Source: Methanobrevibacter_A sp964547125 (lineage in GTDB: Archaea; Methanobacteriota; Methanobacteria; Methanobacteriales; Methanobacteriaceae). Taken from it: a stretch of DNA of 7,206 nucleotides. Under the pieces are notes generated by a model, which ran no database searches, had not been told where the DNA came from, and was given only the letters and a program-made list of their open reading frames with translations. The number at the start of each line of letters is the position of its first letter. Position 1 is the first letter of the stretch. Below, piece after piece: positions 1 through 6,679 of the stretch. Location: assembly GCA_964547125.1 (NCBI GenBank), contig CAZJLS010000077.1, positions 1-7,206 of the forward strand, read 5' to 3'. The position numbers were made by a program, and so were the translations under genes.

Positions 1-18
1 ATAAATAAAATCTTATAT

Positions 19-26
19 GAGGTGAT
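19..26 (+). promoter_or_regulatory. Ribosome binding site of the antitoxin-like gene
   Basis: GAGGTGAT lies 5 bases upstream of the ATG at 32. It is a near-full match to the expected archaeal anti-Shine-Dalgarno sequence (16S 3' end ...AUCACCUCC). It fixes the start of the first gene and gives the reference spacing used to choose the ligase start at 2515. Confidence 0.8.
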
Positions 27-31
27 ATTTT

Positions 32-283
32 ATGGCTACTACTATAAGTATGGACGATAATATTATCAAAAGGATAAAAAATAAAGTTGATGATTCAAGC
101 TTATCAACATCTGATTTGGTTAATCAATATTTACTGGAAAAACTTGATGTAGATGATGCATCAGAAAGAGAATTATCCTCACAAGAAATTCAAGCATTAT
201 TATCTCATGATAAACCTGAAGGAGACAATACACTTTCTGATCTTGAAGGGGCTATTGACAGAGGACCGTTACTAATGCATTAG
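32..283 (+). CDS. Small ribbon-helix-helix-like protein, possible antitoxin
   Basis: An 83-residue, acidic, soluble protein. The first 38 residues read as a short strand (TTISMDD), a basic amphipathic helix (NIIKRIKNKVDD) and, after a short serine-rich turn, a second helix (STSDLVNQYLLEKL). That is the strand-helix-helix order of MetJ/Arc-type DNA-binding antitoxins and repressors. Residues 39-83 are acidic and probably disordered, as in antitoxin tails that wrap a toxin; the last stretch contains DNTLSDLEGAIDRG. The start is secured by a strong ribosome binding site at 19-26. No toxin follows: the next gene is an adhesin 281 bases away behind a T-run terminator. A partner, if any, lies upstream of the window. 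The fold is inferred from pattern only; a stand-alone regulator is equally possible. Confidence 0.6.
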   Translation: MATTISMDDNIIKRIKNKVDDSSLSTSDLVNQYLLEKLDVDDASERELSSQEIQALLSHDKPEGDNTLSDLEGAIDRGPLLMH

Positions 284-323
284 AACTAAAACGACAAACA
301 TATAATTAAAATTTTATATTGGC

Positions 324-372
324 TTTATTTTTCATATTAATAAATGTTCTATTTTTTCCACTATTTTTTTTT
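324..372 (+). terminator. T-run terminator after the antitoxin-like gene
   Basis: Three T runs (328-332, 352-357 and 364-372) follow the first gene within about 90 bases. Successive U-tracts without a stable stem are typical archaeal intrinsic terminators. Apart from this and the promoter near 524, the 281-base spacer 284-564 holds only AT-rich sequence with no supported gene. Confidence 0.5.
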
Positions 373-523
373 AAAAAAATTATAATAGAATTCAGTTGAT
401 TAAATTGATTTATCTTAAATAAATTTACTCTTTAACTAATATAACACCTATATATTAATTACAATGACCATAGTATATCAAAATCGATATGTAAACTTTT
501 TAATATTGATTAATACATAAACT

Positions 524-535
524 ATTATATAAATA
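524..535 (+). promoter_or_regulatory. TATA-box-like promoter of the adhesin-like gene
   Basis: ATTATATAAATA resembles an archaeal TATA box and lies about 35 bases before the GTG start at 565. Transcription starting roughly 25 bases downstream of the box would give a leader of about 10-15 bases. A block of six A then nine T (535-549) separates box and gene. The whole spacer is AT-rich, so chance matches are common; position relative to the gene is the main support. Confidence 0.4.
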
Positions 536-564
536 AAAAATTTTTTTTTATGGGGAAATAAAAA

Positions 565-2292
565 GTGTATAAAAAAATAATAATACTAACAATAATACTA
601 ATTGCATTAATACCTGTAAGCTTTGCAGAAAACATAACAATCACACCAGAAAATAGCATACAGGAAGGAATAAACAACCTAACAGATGGTGGAGAACTAA
701 TACTCACACCTGGAGAATACACAGAAAGCCAAATAATAATAAACAAATCAATAACAATAACAGGAGAAAATGCAACAATAAATGGAAACCATAAAGGAAG
801 CATATTCGAAATAGAAAAAAATCTAACAGTAAACTTTAAAAACATAAACTTCATAAACGGTAACAGCAACCAAAGTGGAGGAGCAATATACGCAGATACC
901 ACTGACATAATAATTGATAACTGCCAATTTATAAACAATACAGCAGAACGCTTTGGAGCAGGAATATACATAGACAACGGAACACTAAAACTAAACAACT
1001 CAATATTTAAAGACAACTATGCCGACTATGATGGGGGAGCAATAGCAATAACAAGAAAACCAGGAACCCTAATAGAAAACAGTATATTCATAAACAACAC
1101 AGCACCTAAAGGATGGGGAGGAACATTCTACAACTGGTACTGCGATATGGAAATGAAAAATGTAACAATCACAGGAGGTGTTGCAGAAACAGGAGGAGCA
1201 ATATTCAATGCAGGAAACCTCATAATAACAGACTCAAAAATATACAACAACACAGCAACAGATACAGGGGGAGCATTATACAACTACGCAAATAGTGCAA
1301 TAATAAAAAACACACAAATATATGACAACAAAGGAGTAACAGGATCAGATATATCACTTTTTAGAACAACCACAAACACACAACTAAATGATAACTGGTG
1401 GGGAATAAACAACCCAATAAACACAACAGAATATCCACAAAACTGGTCAAGAAGATACCTAACAGACTATGACCAAACCGTAGGAAACCCAACAACATGG
1501 ATAAACCTCGAAACAACATTAAACACAAATACACTAACAGTAAACACAAAAAACAATAAAGGAAAACAAATAGGATTAAATACTAACGCAACAATAACTA
1601 ATGGAAATGAAATCATAAATGCAGACCTAACAACAGGAGAATACATAACAAAAATAAACTTTGATACAGTCACCACACAATTAAACTACCAAACAATAAC
1701 TAATACTTTAAACACCACAAACACTAGTATAATAAATGCAGAAAACATGAAAAAAACATACAAAGAAGATAAAAACTACACAGCAACACTAACAGATGCT
1801 ATGGGAAATCCAATACCTGGTCAACACATAACACTAGAGTTAACAAGAAATACCAACAAACAAAGCAAAAATTACACTACAACTACAGACTACACTGGAA
1901 AATACACTTTAGAAATAAACCTAGCACCTGGAGAATACACAATAAAAAACTACTACAATGGAAACCAACAATACACACCAACAGAAAAAACAGTAAACTT
2001 AACAGTAGAAAAAATAAACACCACACTAGAAACAACAGACTATAAACAAACACAAGGAAAATACTTCAAAGCAACACTAAGTGCACAAAAAGAAAAACTA
2101 GCTGGAGAAAAAATAACACTAAAAATCACACAAAATACACGCTCAAAAGAATACACACTAACAACAGATACTAATGGAGAAATAAGTCTACAAATAAACT
2201 TAGCCATTGGCGAATATACAATACAAACAACATATGCAGGAACAAGCATATATCAAGCAAACACACAAGAAAACACAATAACAGTAATTTAA
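565..2292 (+). CDS. Secreted adhesin-like protein, parallel beta-helix plus Ig-like domains
   Basis: A 575-residue exported surface or secreted protein of the kind Methanosphaera and Methanobrevibacter carry in many copies, probably for attachment to cells or matrix. Residues 1-21 are a signal peptide (YKK, hydrophobic core, VSFA before E22). Residues about 30-285 form a right-handed beta-helix. Six rungs carry a G-[GA]-x-[ILF]-[YFA] motif starting at residues 105, 131, 157, 185, 210 and 235, spaced 25-28 apart, with repeated N-N-[ST] turns. The helix ends with NWWG at 277-280, a motif I associate with this family. Residues about 310-390 are a further beta-rich domain. Residues about 388-481 and 484-575 are two related Ig-like repeats sharing LxINLAxGEYTI. 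No C-terminal membrane anchor or recognisable pseudomurein-binding repeat is seen, so the protein may be released or held non-covalently. The start is GTG, since the only nearby ATG (550) meets a stop after three codons. Codons are strongly A/C-ending (aac, ata, aca, cta). The ligand is unknown. Confidence 0.88.
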   Translation: MYKKIIILTIILIALIPVSFAENITITPENSIQEGINNLTDGGELILTPGEYTESQIIINKSITITGENATINGNHKGSIFEIEKNLTVNFKNINFINGNSNQSGGAIYADTTDIIIDNCQFINNTAERFGAGIYIDNGTLKLNNSIFKDNYADYDGGAIAITRKPGTLIENSIFINNTAPKGWGGTFYNWYCDMEMKNVTITGGVAETGGAIFNAGNLIITDSKIYNNTATDTGGALYNYANSAIIKNTQIYDNKGVTGSDISLFRTTTNTQLNDNWWGINNPINTTEYPQNWSRRYLTDYDQTVGNPTTWINLETTLNTNTLTVNTKNNKGKQIGLNTNATITNGNEIINADLTTGEYITKINFDTVTTQLNYQTITNTLNTTNTSIINAENMKKTYKEDKNYTATLTDAMGNPIPGQHITLELTRNTNKQSKNYTTTTDYTGKYTLEINLAPGEYTIKNYYNGNQQYTPTEKTVNLTVEKINTTLETTDYKQTQGKYFKATLSAQKEKLAGEKITLKITQNTRSKEYTLTTDTNGEISLQINLAIGEYTIQTTYAGTSIYQANTQENTITVI

Positions 2293-2303
2293 ATTTAAAC
2301 TAC

Positions 2304-2331
2304 TTTTTTTACTCTTTTTTTTATACTTTTT
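2304..2331 (+). terminator. T-run terminator after the adhesin-like gene
   Basis: Runs of 7, 8 and 5 T (2304-2310, 2315-2322, 2327-2331) begin 12 bases after the adhesin stop. There is no clear stem. This is an archaeal-type terminator that separates the adhesin from the ligase cluster. Confidence 0.6.
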
Positions 2332-2368
2332 ATCAAACAACTTTTAGTTTTATATAATAATATTCATA

Positions 2369-2461
2369 AATAATGATTATATGTCAAGGTTGGATTAAAA
2401 CAGTTTTATAAACTTATTTGCACAAGCATATGAAAGCCGAGATATGACAGGAATTTTATGA
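2369..2461 (+). pseudogene. Decayed 3' end of a DUF5655-type gene
   Basis: This non-coding stretch matches the 3' end of the intact DUF5655 gene at 3829-4728. Bases 2395-2435 align with 4660-4699 at 35 of 41 columns with one gap. Upstream, 2369-2380 matches 4621-4632 at 11 of 12. In frame from 2405 it reads FINLFAQAYESRDMTGIL and a TGA stop at 2459, against FINLFEQAYENQ in the intact protein. An extra T at 2404 shifts the frame, and bases between the two matching blocks are missing, so this is a remnant, not a gene. No trace of the rest of the gene is seen upstream, where the adhesin terminator sits. It shows that a second DUF5655 copy once lay just before the ligase gene. The alignment was made by eye. 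Confidence 0.75.
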
Positions 2462-2502
2462 GTCTTGAAAAATTAAGAAAAAATTAAAAATTCAAATACT
2501 CT

Positions 2503-2510
2503 GGGGTGAT
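2503..2510 (+). promoter_or_regulatory. Ribosome binding site deciding the ligase start
   Basis: GGGGTGAT matches the archaeal Shine-Dalgarno sequence. It contains an in-frame GTG (2506) that could be mistaken for the start. The next in-frame GTG, at 2515, lies 4 bases after the site, close to the 5-base spacing at the first gene. The site can hardly be both binding site and start codon, so 2515 is favoured. Confidence 0.65.
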
Positions 2511-2514
2511 AAAA

Positions 2515-3765
2515 GTGAATAATGTAGAAATTATTGGATCTTCTGACTTAACAGATGATGATAAGAAAACTAAAGAATTTTTATCTAAAAAGTATTTTAA
2601 TAGTTTACCAATTAAAGTTTTAAGAAAAATGAAGTTTACAAGTCCTAAAGGTAATGTGTGTACTTGTTTTATTTCAAAAGAACCTAATGACTTACTTGGA
2701 AGTATGGTAATAACTGAAATTAATGGGGTTAAAACAGAGCAATTTGTTCATGGGATGCCAAAACTTCACTATTGGATGGATTATATTGAGGATATAGAAA
2801 ATTCACTTCAAGAACAAATATTGGAGTTTAGAGAAAAGTTAGATGGTACAAATATTTGTTTATATAAATTATACAATCCTGTTGATAATAAATTAATTGA
2901 AATTATTCCTAAAACACGTAATATGCCAGTTTTATCTCCTGAATTTCAAGAATTATACAATTCTATAGACACAAGTAAAATTATAAAATACTTTACTGGG
3001 GATTTTCAAATTCATACTTTAATTTTTGAACTTTGGGGTGATTTAAATATTCATACTGTAAATTACACTCATAAATTAGATTTAAGTTTACTTTGTTTTT
3101 ATAATTCGGATTTGAGTTTAAATTTTTCAAACACTAAATTTAATGCTCCAAAGGTCATTGGAAGATTGTATAAAAAAGATAATATATACTTTGCAAAATT
3201 AGATAATGCAGAGTTTAAAAGTGATAATATTTCAAGTTTAATAAATGAGATTGAAGATTATTTTGAGAGTTTAAATAATGGGGAAATCTTAAGTTTGGAG
3301 GGTGCAATTTTAAACTTAAAACTTGATAAAGCTACAGTTTTTGCAAAAATTAAACCTCCAAGTATAAAAGAAGCCCATAGTTTAAGTAATGGTATATCTA
3401 CATTTGCAATAAAAAAGGAAGTTTTGAAATTTTTTGATGAATTTGGAAAAAAACAGGCAACAGATATTATAGAAAATAATATACATACAGCTATAGAATA
3501 TATTCAAGATAATTTACTTGAAGAATATAATGAAAAGTATGTTTATTTAAATATGACTTCATCTAAAATAGAACAAGTTTTATTAAAGATTTCTCAAAGA
3601 AAACAAATAGATAAAAAACTTCTAGAAATTGGAGAAAAAATATTAAAAGAAAATCCCGAAAAACACATAGGAGAAATAATGAGAATCTTTGCAAAAAAAT
3701 ACCCACAATTAAAAAACAAATCAGAAGAAATGTATAACGGAATAAAAGAACTAAAAGATAAATAA
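2515..3765 (+). CDS. ATP-dependent RNA ligase-like nucleotidyltransferase
   Basis: A 416-residue cytoplasmic protein with the motifs of covalent nucleotidyltransferases (DNA/RNA ligases and capping enzymes). Motif I is EKLDGTN, with K108 the expected lysine for AMP attachment. KTR at 133-135 fits the conserved arginine region after motif I. Motif III is FELWG (E172). Motif IV is LEGAI (E262). Motif V is AKIKPP (K278 and K280). The motif I form resembles RNA ligases of the Rnl2/editing-ligase type more than DNA ligases, so joining of RNA ends is the likely activity; the substrate is unknown. About 100 residues precede motif I, including VHGMPKLHYW, and are not recognised. About 130 helical, lysine-rich residues follow motif V as a C-terminal domain. 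The start is GTG 2515 rather than GTG 2506, which lies inside the ribosome binding site. Codons are T-ending (aat, gat, tta) until about 3640, then switch to the A/C-ending style of the next gene. An A-rich 63-base gap leads to the DUF5655 gene. Confidence 0.8.
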   Translation: MNNVEIIGSSDLTDDDKKTKEFLSKKYFNSLPIKVLRKMKFTSPKGNVCTCFISKEPNDLLGSMVITEINGVKTEQFVHGMPKLHYWMDYIEDIENSLQEQILEFREKLDGTNICLYKLYNPVDNKLIEIIPKTRNMPVLSPEFQELYNSIDTSKIIKYFTGDFQIHTLIFELWGDLNIHTVNYTHKLDLSLLCFYNSDLSLNFSNTKFNAPKVIGRLYKKDNIYFAKLDNAEFKSDNISSLINEIEDYFESLNNGEILSLEGAILNLKLDKATVFAKIKPPSIKEAHSLSNGISTFAIKKEVLKFFDEFGKKQATDIIENNIHTAIEYIQDNLLEEYNEKYVYLNMTSSKIEQVLLKISQRKQIDKKLLEIGEKILKENPEKHIGEIMRIFAKKYPQLKNKSEEMYNGIKELKDK

Positions 3766-3798
3766 AATTAAAAAAAACAAAAAAATAAAATAAAAAAC

Positions 3799-3806
3799 AT
3801 ATAAAA
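3799..3806 (+). promoter_or_regulatory. Possible TATA box before the DUF5655 gene
   Basis: ATATAAAA is centred about 26 bases before the ATG at 3829, which would suit a leaderless transcript. The surrounding 63-base gap is nearly all A with a few T, C and G, so the match may be chance and the gene may instead be read through from the ligase. A weak AAAGGAAA at 3813-3820 is the only candidate binding site. Confidence 0.25.
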
Positions 3807-3828
3807 AAAATAAAAGGAAAAAAACACG

Positions 3829-4728
3829 ATGCCACTTTATAAAATAAACAAAAACAAACTCAAACAAATACAAAAAACAAACATAAGAATAAACGAAATA
3901 AAACAAATAACAGAAGACAACCTAGAAACACTATTCAACCTACAATACATAAGAAACAACTTCAAAATAAAAGATACAACAATACATACACTAGCACTCA
4001 ATGAAGAAAACAACACATTTACAATAATAAAATACCTAGACGGAAACATAAACTACACAGAAGAATACAAAAAATACTACAAAATCATACTAGAAAACAA
4101 AAAAGAACTCATAGAAGAATACAAAAAATACACAAACAAACCAAAAAACATCAAATTCAAACAAACAAAAATCATATTCATAAACACCACAAAACCCAAA
4201 ATAAAAGAAACAGACAACGAATACGAAATATATTATGTAAAAAAATACAATAACGACACAATACAATATGAAAAAATAATACCAAAAGAAACAAACACTC
4301 CACTTCTAAATACAGACGATGGACACACAGAATACCTAGAATCAGATCACCTAAAAAACAAACCATACAGGATAACAAACTTCTATTATCAAGTAAAAGA
4401 CGAAATACAAAAAAACTTCGACAATATAGAAATAATAGCAACCAAAGGGTATATAACTTATAGATTAAATGAAAGATTCAATAATAAAAACAAAAGACAA
4501 AACATCATAATAATAGAAATACAAAGAAACCTCCTAAAAATATGGATAGGAATGAAAAAAGGAAGCCTAACAGACTCTGGAAACATAACAATAGATGTAT
4601 CAGGAAATAATACTCACAAAAATAATGACTATCAAGTCAAACTATATCCAGGTGATGACTTAAAACACTTTATAAACCTGTTTGAACAGGCATATGAAAA
4701 CCAAATAGAAGGAGATAATAATGAATAA
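3829..4728 (+). CDS. DUF5655 protein with a degenerate PD-(D/E)XK-like N-terminal domain
   Basis: A 299-residue, lysine- and asparagine-rich soluble protein. The N-terminus (MPLYKI... then EDNLETLFNLQYI and TIHTLALNEENNTFTIIKYLDG) follows the layout of archaeal and bacterial DUF5655 proteins. From memory, their active versions read about IDTLAFD...FVIIEYK, a PD-(D/E)XK nuclease core. Here the Asp is H53 and the E-x-K is K68-Y69-L70, so metal-dependent cleavage looks lost. The middle part is also shorter than I expect. Residues about 168-292 are the DUF5655 domain: EYLESDHLKNKP, then TKGYITYRL, LLKIWIGMKKGSL, a GNNTHKNNDYQVKL stretch and the C-terminal FINLFEQAYE. Its molecular role is not established. 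Codons are A/C-ending, most strongly in the first two thirds. The last 8 bases overlap the start of the small frame at 4721. A decayed relative of its 3' end lies at 2369-2461. The family call is firm; loss of activity is inferred from missing residues. Confidence 0.75.
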   Translation: MPLYKINKNKLKQIQKTNIRINEIKQITEDNLETLFNLQYIRNNFKIKDTTIHTLALNEENNTFTIIKYLDGNINYTEEYKKYYKIILENKKELIEEYKKYTNKPKNIKFKQTKIIFINTTKPKIKETDNEYEIYYVKKYNNDTIQYEKIIPKETNTPLLNTDDGHTEYLESDHLKNKPYRITNFYYQVKDEIQKNFDNIEIIATKGYITYRLNERFNNKNKRQNIIIIEIQRNLLKIWIGMKKGSLTDSGNITIDVSGNNTHKNNDYQVKLYPGDDLKHFINLFEQAYENQIEGDNNE

Positions 4729-4882
4729 ATACATATTAGCTTTAATTTGCTTATTCTTTTGAATCATTAAACAAACTAGTCTCAATACAAATCCATTAGG
4801 TGGAAGCATTATAGAAATGATTAAAAACACTCCTGATTCAAGTATAAGTCAAGAATATTTACAAGATAATAAGGGCTGTTAG
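4721..4882 (+). pseudogene. Small membrane-type frame interrupted by TGA
   Basis: The ATG at 4721 overlaps the DUF5655 stop and is preceded by GGAGAT at 4711-4716, a good ribosome binding site. It opens MNKYILALICLFF, a signal-peptide or membrane start, and meets TGA at 4760. The same frame then stays open for 39 codons (IIKQTSLNTNPLGGS ... QEYLQDNKGC) to TAG at 4880, only 3 bases before the next gene. Read through, it would be a 53-residue peptide with an N-terminal membrane segment. TGG encodes Trp in the neighbouring genes and TGA is absent within them, so TGA is a normal stop here. The most likely reading is a small gene with a recent nonsense mutation or sequence error. Alternatives are a real 13-residue peptide, or a shorter peptide from ATG 4817 after GGTGGA (4799-4804). 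I do not recognise a family. Confidence 0.45.
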
Positions 4883-4885
4883 ATA

Positions 4886-6550
4886 ATGAAAGATGAAAAA
4901 ACAAAAGAAAAAGAAGTACAAATAATTCAATTAGTAAACTCATTTTGTATGGAAAATTTAAATGAAGAATACAATGAAATATGTGTTAATTTAGTTAAAA
5001 AACTTGGAAGAAAACATAATGTCCCATTTAAAAGAGGGAAACTTGAAATTTGGGCAAGTTCAATTATATATGCAATTGCACAAATTAATTTCTTATTCGA
5101 TAAGTCCTCCACCATACACATAACACCAGATACTATTTGTAACTTTTTCAATACAAATAAATCAACAGTATCAAATAAAGCACATACTATTAGGGATATG
5201 TGTAATTTAGGACCTTTTGATAAGGAATTCTCTCCTGATTATATTCTTGATTCTATACCTAATGCAGTTGTAGATCCTGATTCTGGTTTAATAATTCCTA
5301 TAGATAATGATTATTTTGATGATTTAGATAATGGTGAAGATGAAATTAACAGTTTCTTTGATAATGTTTATAAATTAGTTGAAAAGGATGAGATTGATGA
5401 GGCTTTAAAACTTTTAGATTCTATTGCTGAAAATGATTCTGAATATTTACATGCTAGATTTTATAAACATTTTATAGAAAATTTTAGAGATAAAGGTCTT
5501 AATGGAAAGTTTATTGGGGATTTTGTACCTGATGAAGATTTTATTCTTAATATTTTAGGTTCAACTTTTGAAGATGTTGATTATATTTTTTCAGATGAAT
5601 ATGTGGAACTTGAATCTCGTATTAATTCTCCATATTCTCTTAAGTATGCATATGAGGAGTTAGATGATGATTTCAGATATAGTGAGGTTCTTTTGCCTCA
5701 TGCTATTTTCCAAGTATGTGATTGGATGGATTTTAGTGATGATTTAGATGATGTTGTGTTAGATGTAGGTGAAGATTTTGGTATTGAACCTAATGTGCTT
5801 AAGGATATTGTAATTGGTGAAAATTATATTATTGATAATTCAAATGATGATTATATTATTGGAAAATTAAAAACATACAATCCAAAACAACTTAAAAAAA
5901 TACTTAGGGAACATAAGCTTAAACGTTCAGGTTCTAAAGATGAACTTATAAAACGTTTGTTGGATAATGTTCCTAAATTTGAATTACCTTTCTCTATTTA
6001 TGAATTAACAGATAAAGGTAAGGATTTAATTAACGATTCTGAAAGAGAATTCTTTTCGGAGCATTTAAACAAATATTCATATGCTGAGTTTAAAGAATAT
6101 TATCCTGATGGTGATTTTAAAACTAATCTTATAGGTTTCTTTAATAAGCATAAAGCTTTATCAAAAAAGAGAGAAGATTATTTTGGATATTTAAATGCTA
6201 GTTATTCTATTGCAAATGTTTATTATTCAATGGAAGATTTTTCAAATGCAGTTTATAATATTATTGAAAATTTAATTTTTGATATTAATTGTATCTATTT
6301 GGATGAGAAGTTTTATGATTATTATGCCCCACTTAACATAGATGTATGTTCACTTTTACATTTCACCTCTCAAATTTTAAGTTTTAATGATATTGAAAAT
6401 ATATTTAATAAGATTTGTGAAGATTTTGAATTTGAATTTAAGATTCCAAAAGAAATTATTTGGGAAATTATTAAGAATATTGTAAATGGATTAGAATTCC
6501 AGGATATTCTTGATGGGGCTATAAAAAAATATATAATAATTGATAAATAA
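4886..6550 (+). CDS. DUF6398-like and SAP domain protein, putative DNA-binding
   Basis: A 554-residue, very acidic, soluble protein. Residues about 17-117 resemble DUF6398: LNEEYNEICVNLVKKL, then KRGKLEIWASSIIYAIAQIN and FLFDKS. Within this, residues 80-108 look like a helix-turn-helix, with KSTVSNKAHTIRDM as probable recognition helix. An Asp-rich linker follows. Residues about 150-200 look like a TPR-type helical pair (EIDEALKLLDSIAENDSEYLHARFYKHF). Residues about 327-361 are a SAP motif (NPKQLKKILREHKLKRSG, KDELIKRLL), a small helix-extended-helix DNA-binding unit. Next comes YELTDKGKDLI, a segment I have seen after SAP motifs. The C-terminal 150 residues are helical and unrecognised. No enzyme motif is seen, so a DNA-binding or scaffold role is inferred. 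The ATG has no good binding site; the small frame ending 3 bases upstream suggests translational coupling. Codons are T-ending (gat, aat, att), like most of the ligase gene and unlike the DUF5655 gene. Confidence 0.72.
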   Translation: MKDEKTKEKEVQIIQLVNSFCMENLNEEYNEICVNLVKKLGRKHNVPFKRGKLEIWASSIIYAIAQINFLFDKSSTIHITPDTICNFFNTNKSTVSNKAHTIRDMCNLGPFDKEFSPDYILDSIPNAVVDPDSGLIIPIDNDYFDDLDNGEDEINSFFDNVYKLVEKDEIDEALKLLDSIAENDSEYLHARFYKHFIENFRDKGLNGKFIGDFVPDEDFILNILGSTFEDVDYIFSDEYVELESRINSPYSLKYAYEELDDDFRYSEVLLPHAIFQVCDWMDFSDDLDDVVLDVGEDFGIEPNVLKDIVIGENYIIDNSNDDYIIGKLKTYNPKQLKKILREHKLKRSGSKDELIKRLLDNVPKFELPFSIYELTDKGKDLINDSEREFFSEHLNKYSYAEFKEYYPDGDFKTNLIGFFNKHKALSKKREDYFGYLNASYSIANVYYSMEDFSNAVYNIIENLIFDINCIYLDEKFYDYYAPLNIDVCSLLHFTSQILSFNDIENIFNKICEDFEFEFKIPKEIIWEIIKNIVNGLEFQDILDGAIKKYIIIDK

Positions 6551-6600
6551 TTTTTCATATATTCTATAAAAAAAGACAGTATTTTTGGGGCTTATTTTTA
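6551..6600 (+). terminator. Probable T-run terminator after the SAP gene
   Basis: Five T follow the stop codon directly (6551-6555), and two more T5 runs lie at 6582-6586 and 6595-6599. There is no stable stem. From here to about 6679 nothing else is supported apart from a short AT-only palindrome near 6622-6636. Confidence 0.3.
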
Positions 6601-6679
6601 TTAAACAGGAAAAAAATAAAGATATTTTAAAAATATGAAATATTATTGAGAATAATTTACTTTGAAATTATTATGTTAA

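Noticed and set aside
550..561. ATG at 550 as adhesin start or leader peptide
   Set aside because: It reads only three codons before TAA and is out of frame with the signal peptide, so it is taken as chance next to the GTG start at 565.
284..564. Possible CRISPR, tRNA or small RNA in the larger gaps
   Set aside because: No regularly spaced repeats, no tRNA-like arms and no GC-richer stems are seen in any gap. In such an AT-rich genome, RNA genes should stand out by higher GC.
525..1016. Long minus-strand open frame opposite the adhesin gene
   Set aside because: It is a hydrophobic shadow produced by the A/C-rich codons on the other strand. It has no ribosome binding site and overlaps a well-supported gene; the same holds for the other minus-strand frames within 1361-2249, 3563-4441, 4927-5151 and 6370-6558.
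1113..1295. Second + strand frame inside the adhesin gene
   Set aside because: It lies wholly within the beta-helix coding region in another frame, has no start signal and has random-looking basic composition.
2506..2514. GTG 2506 as ligase start
   Set aside because: It lies inside GGGGTGAT, the ribosome binding site for GTG 2515, and has no binding site of its own.
3766..3828. A-rich 63-base block as a possible origin or repeat array
   Set aside because: It is low-complexity A with scattered T and C and no repeated unit. It fits an ordinary AT-rich spacer in this genome.
4760..4762. TGA read as selenocysteine or tryptophan
   Set aside because: TGG serves as the tryptophan codon in neighbouring genes, no in-frame TGA occurs in the intact genes, and no selenocysteine hairpin is apparent. 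Methanobacteriales are not known to me to use selenocysteine.
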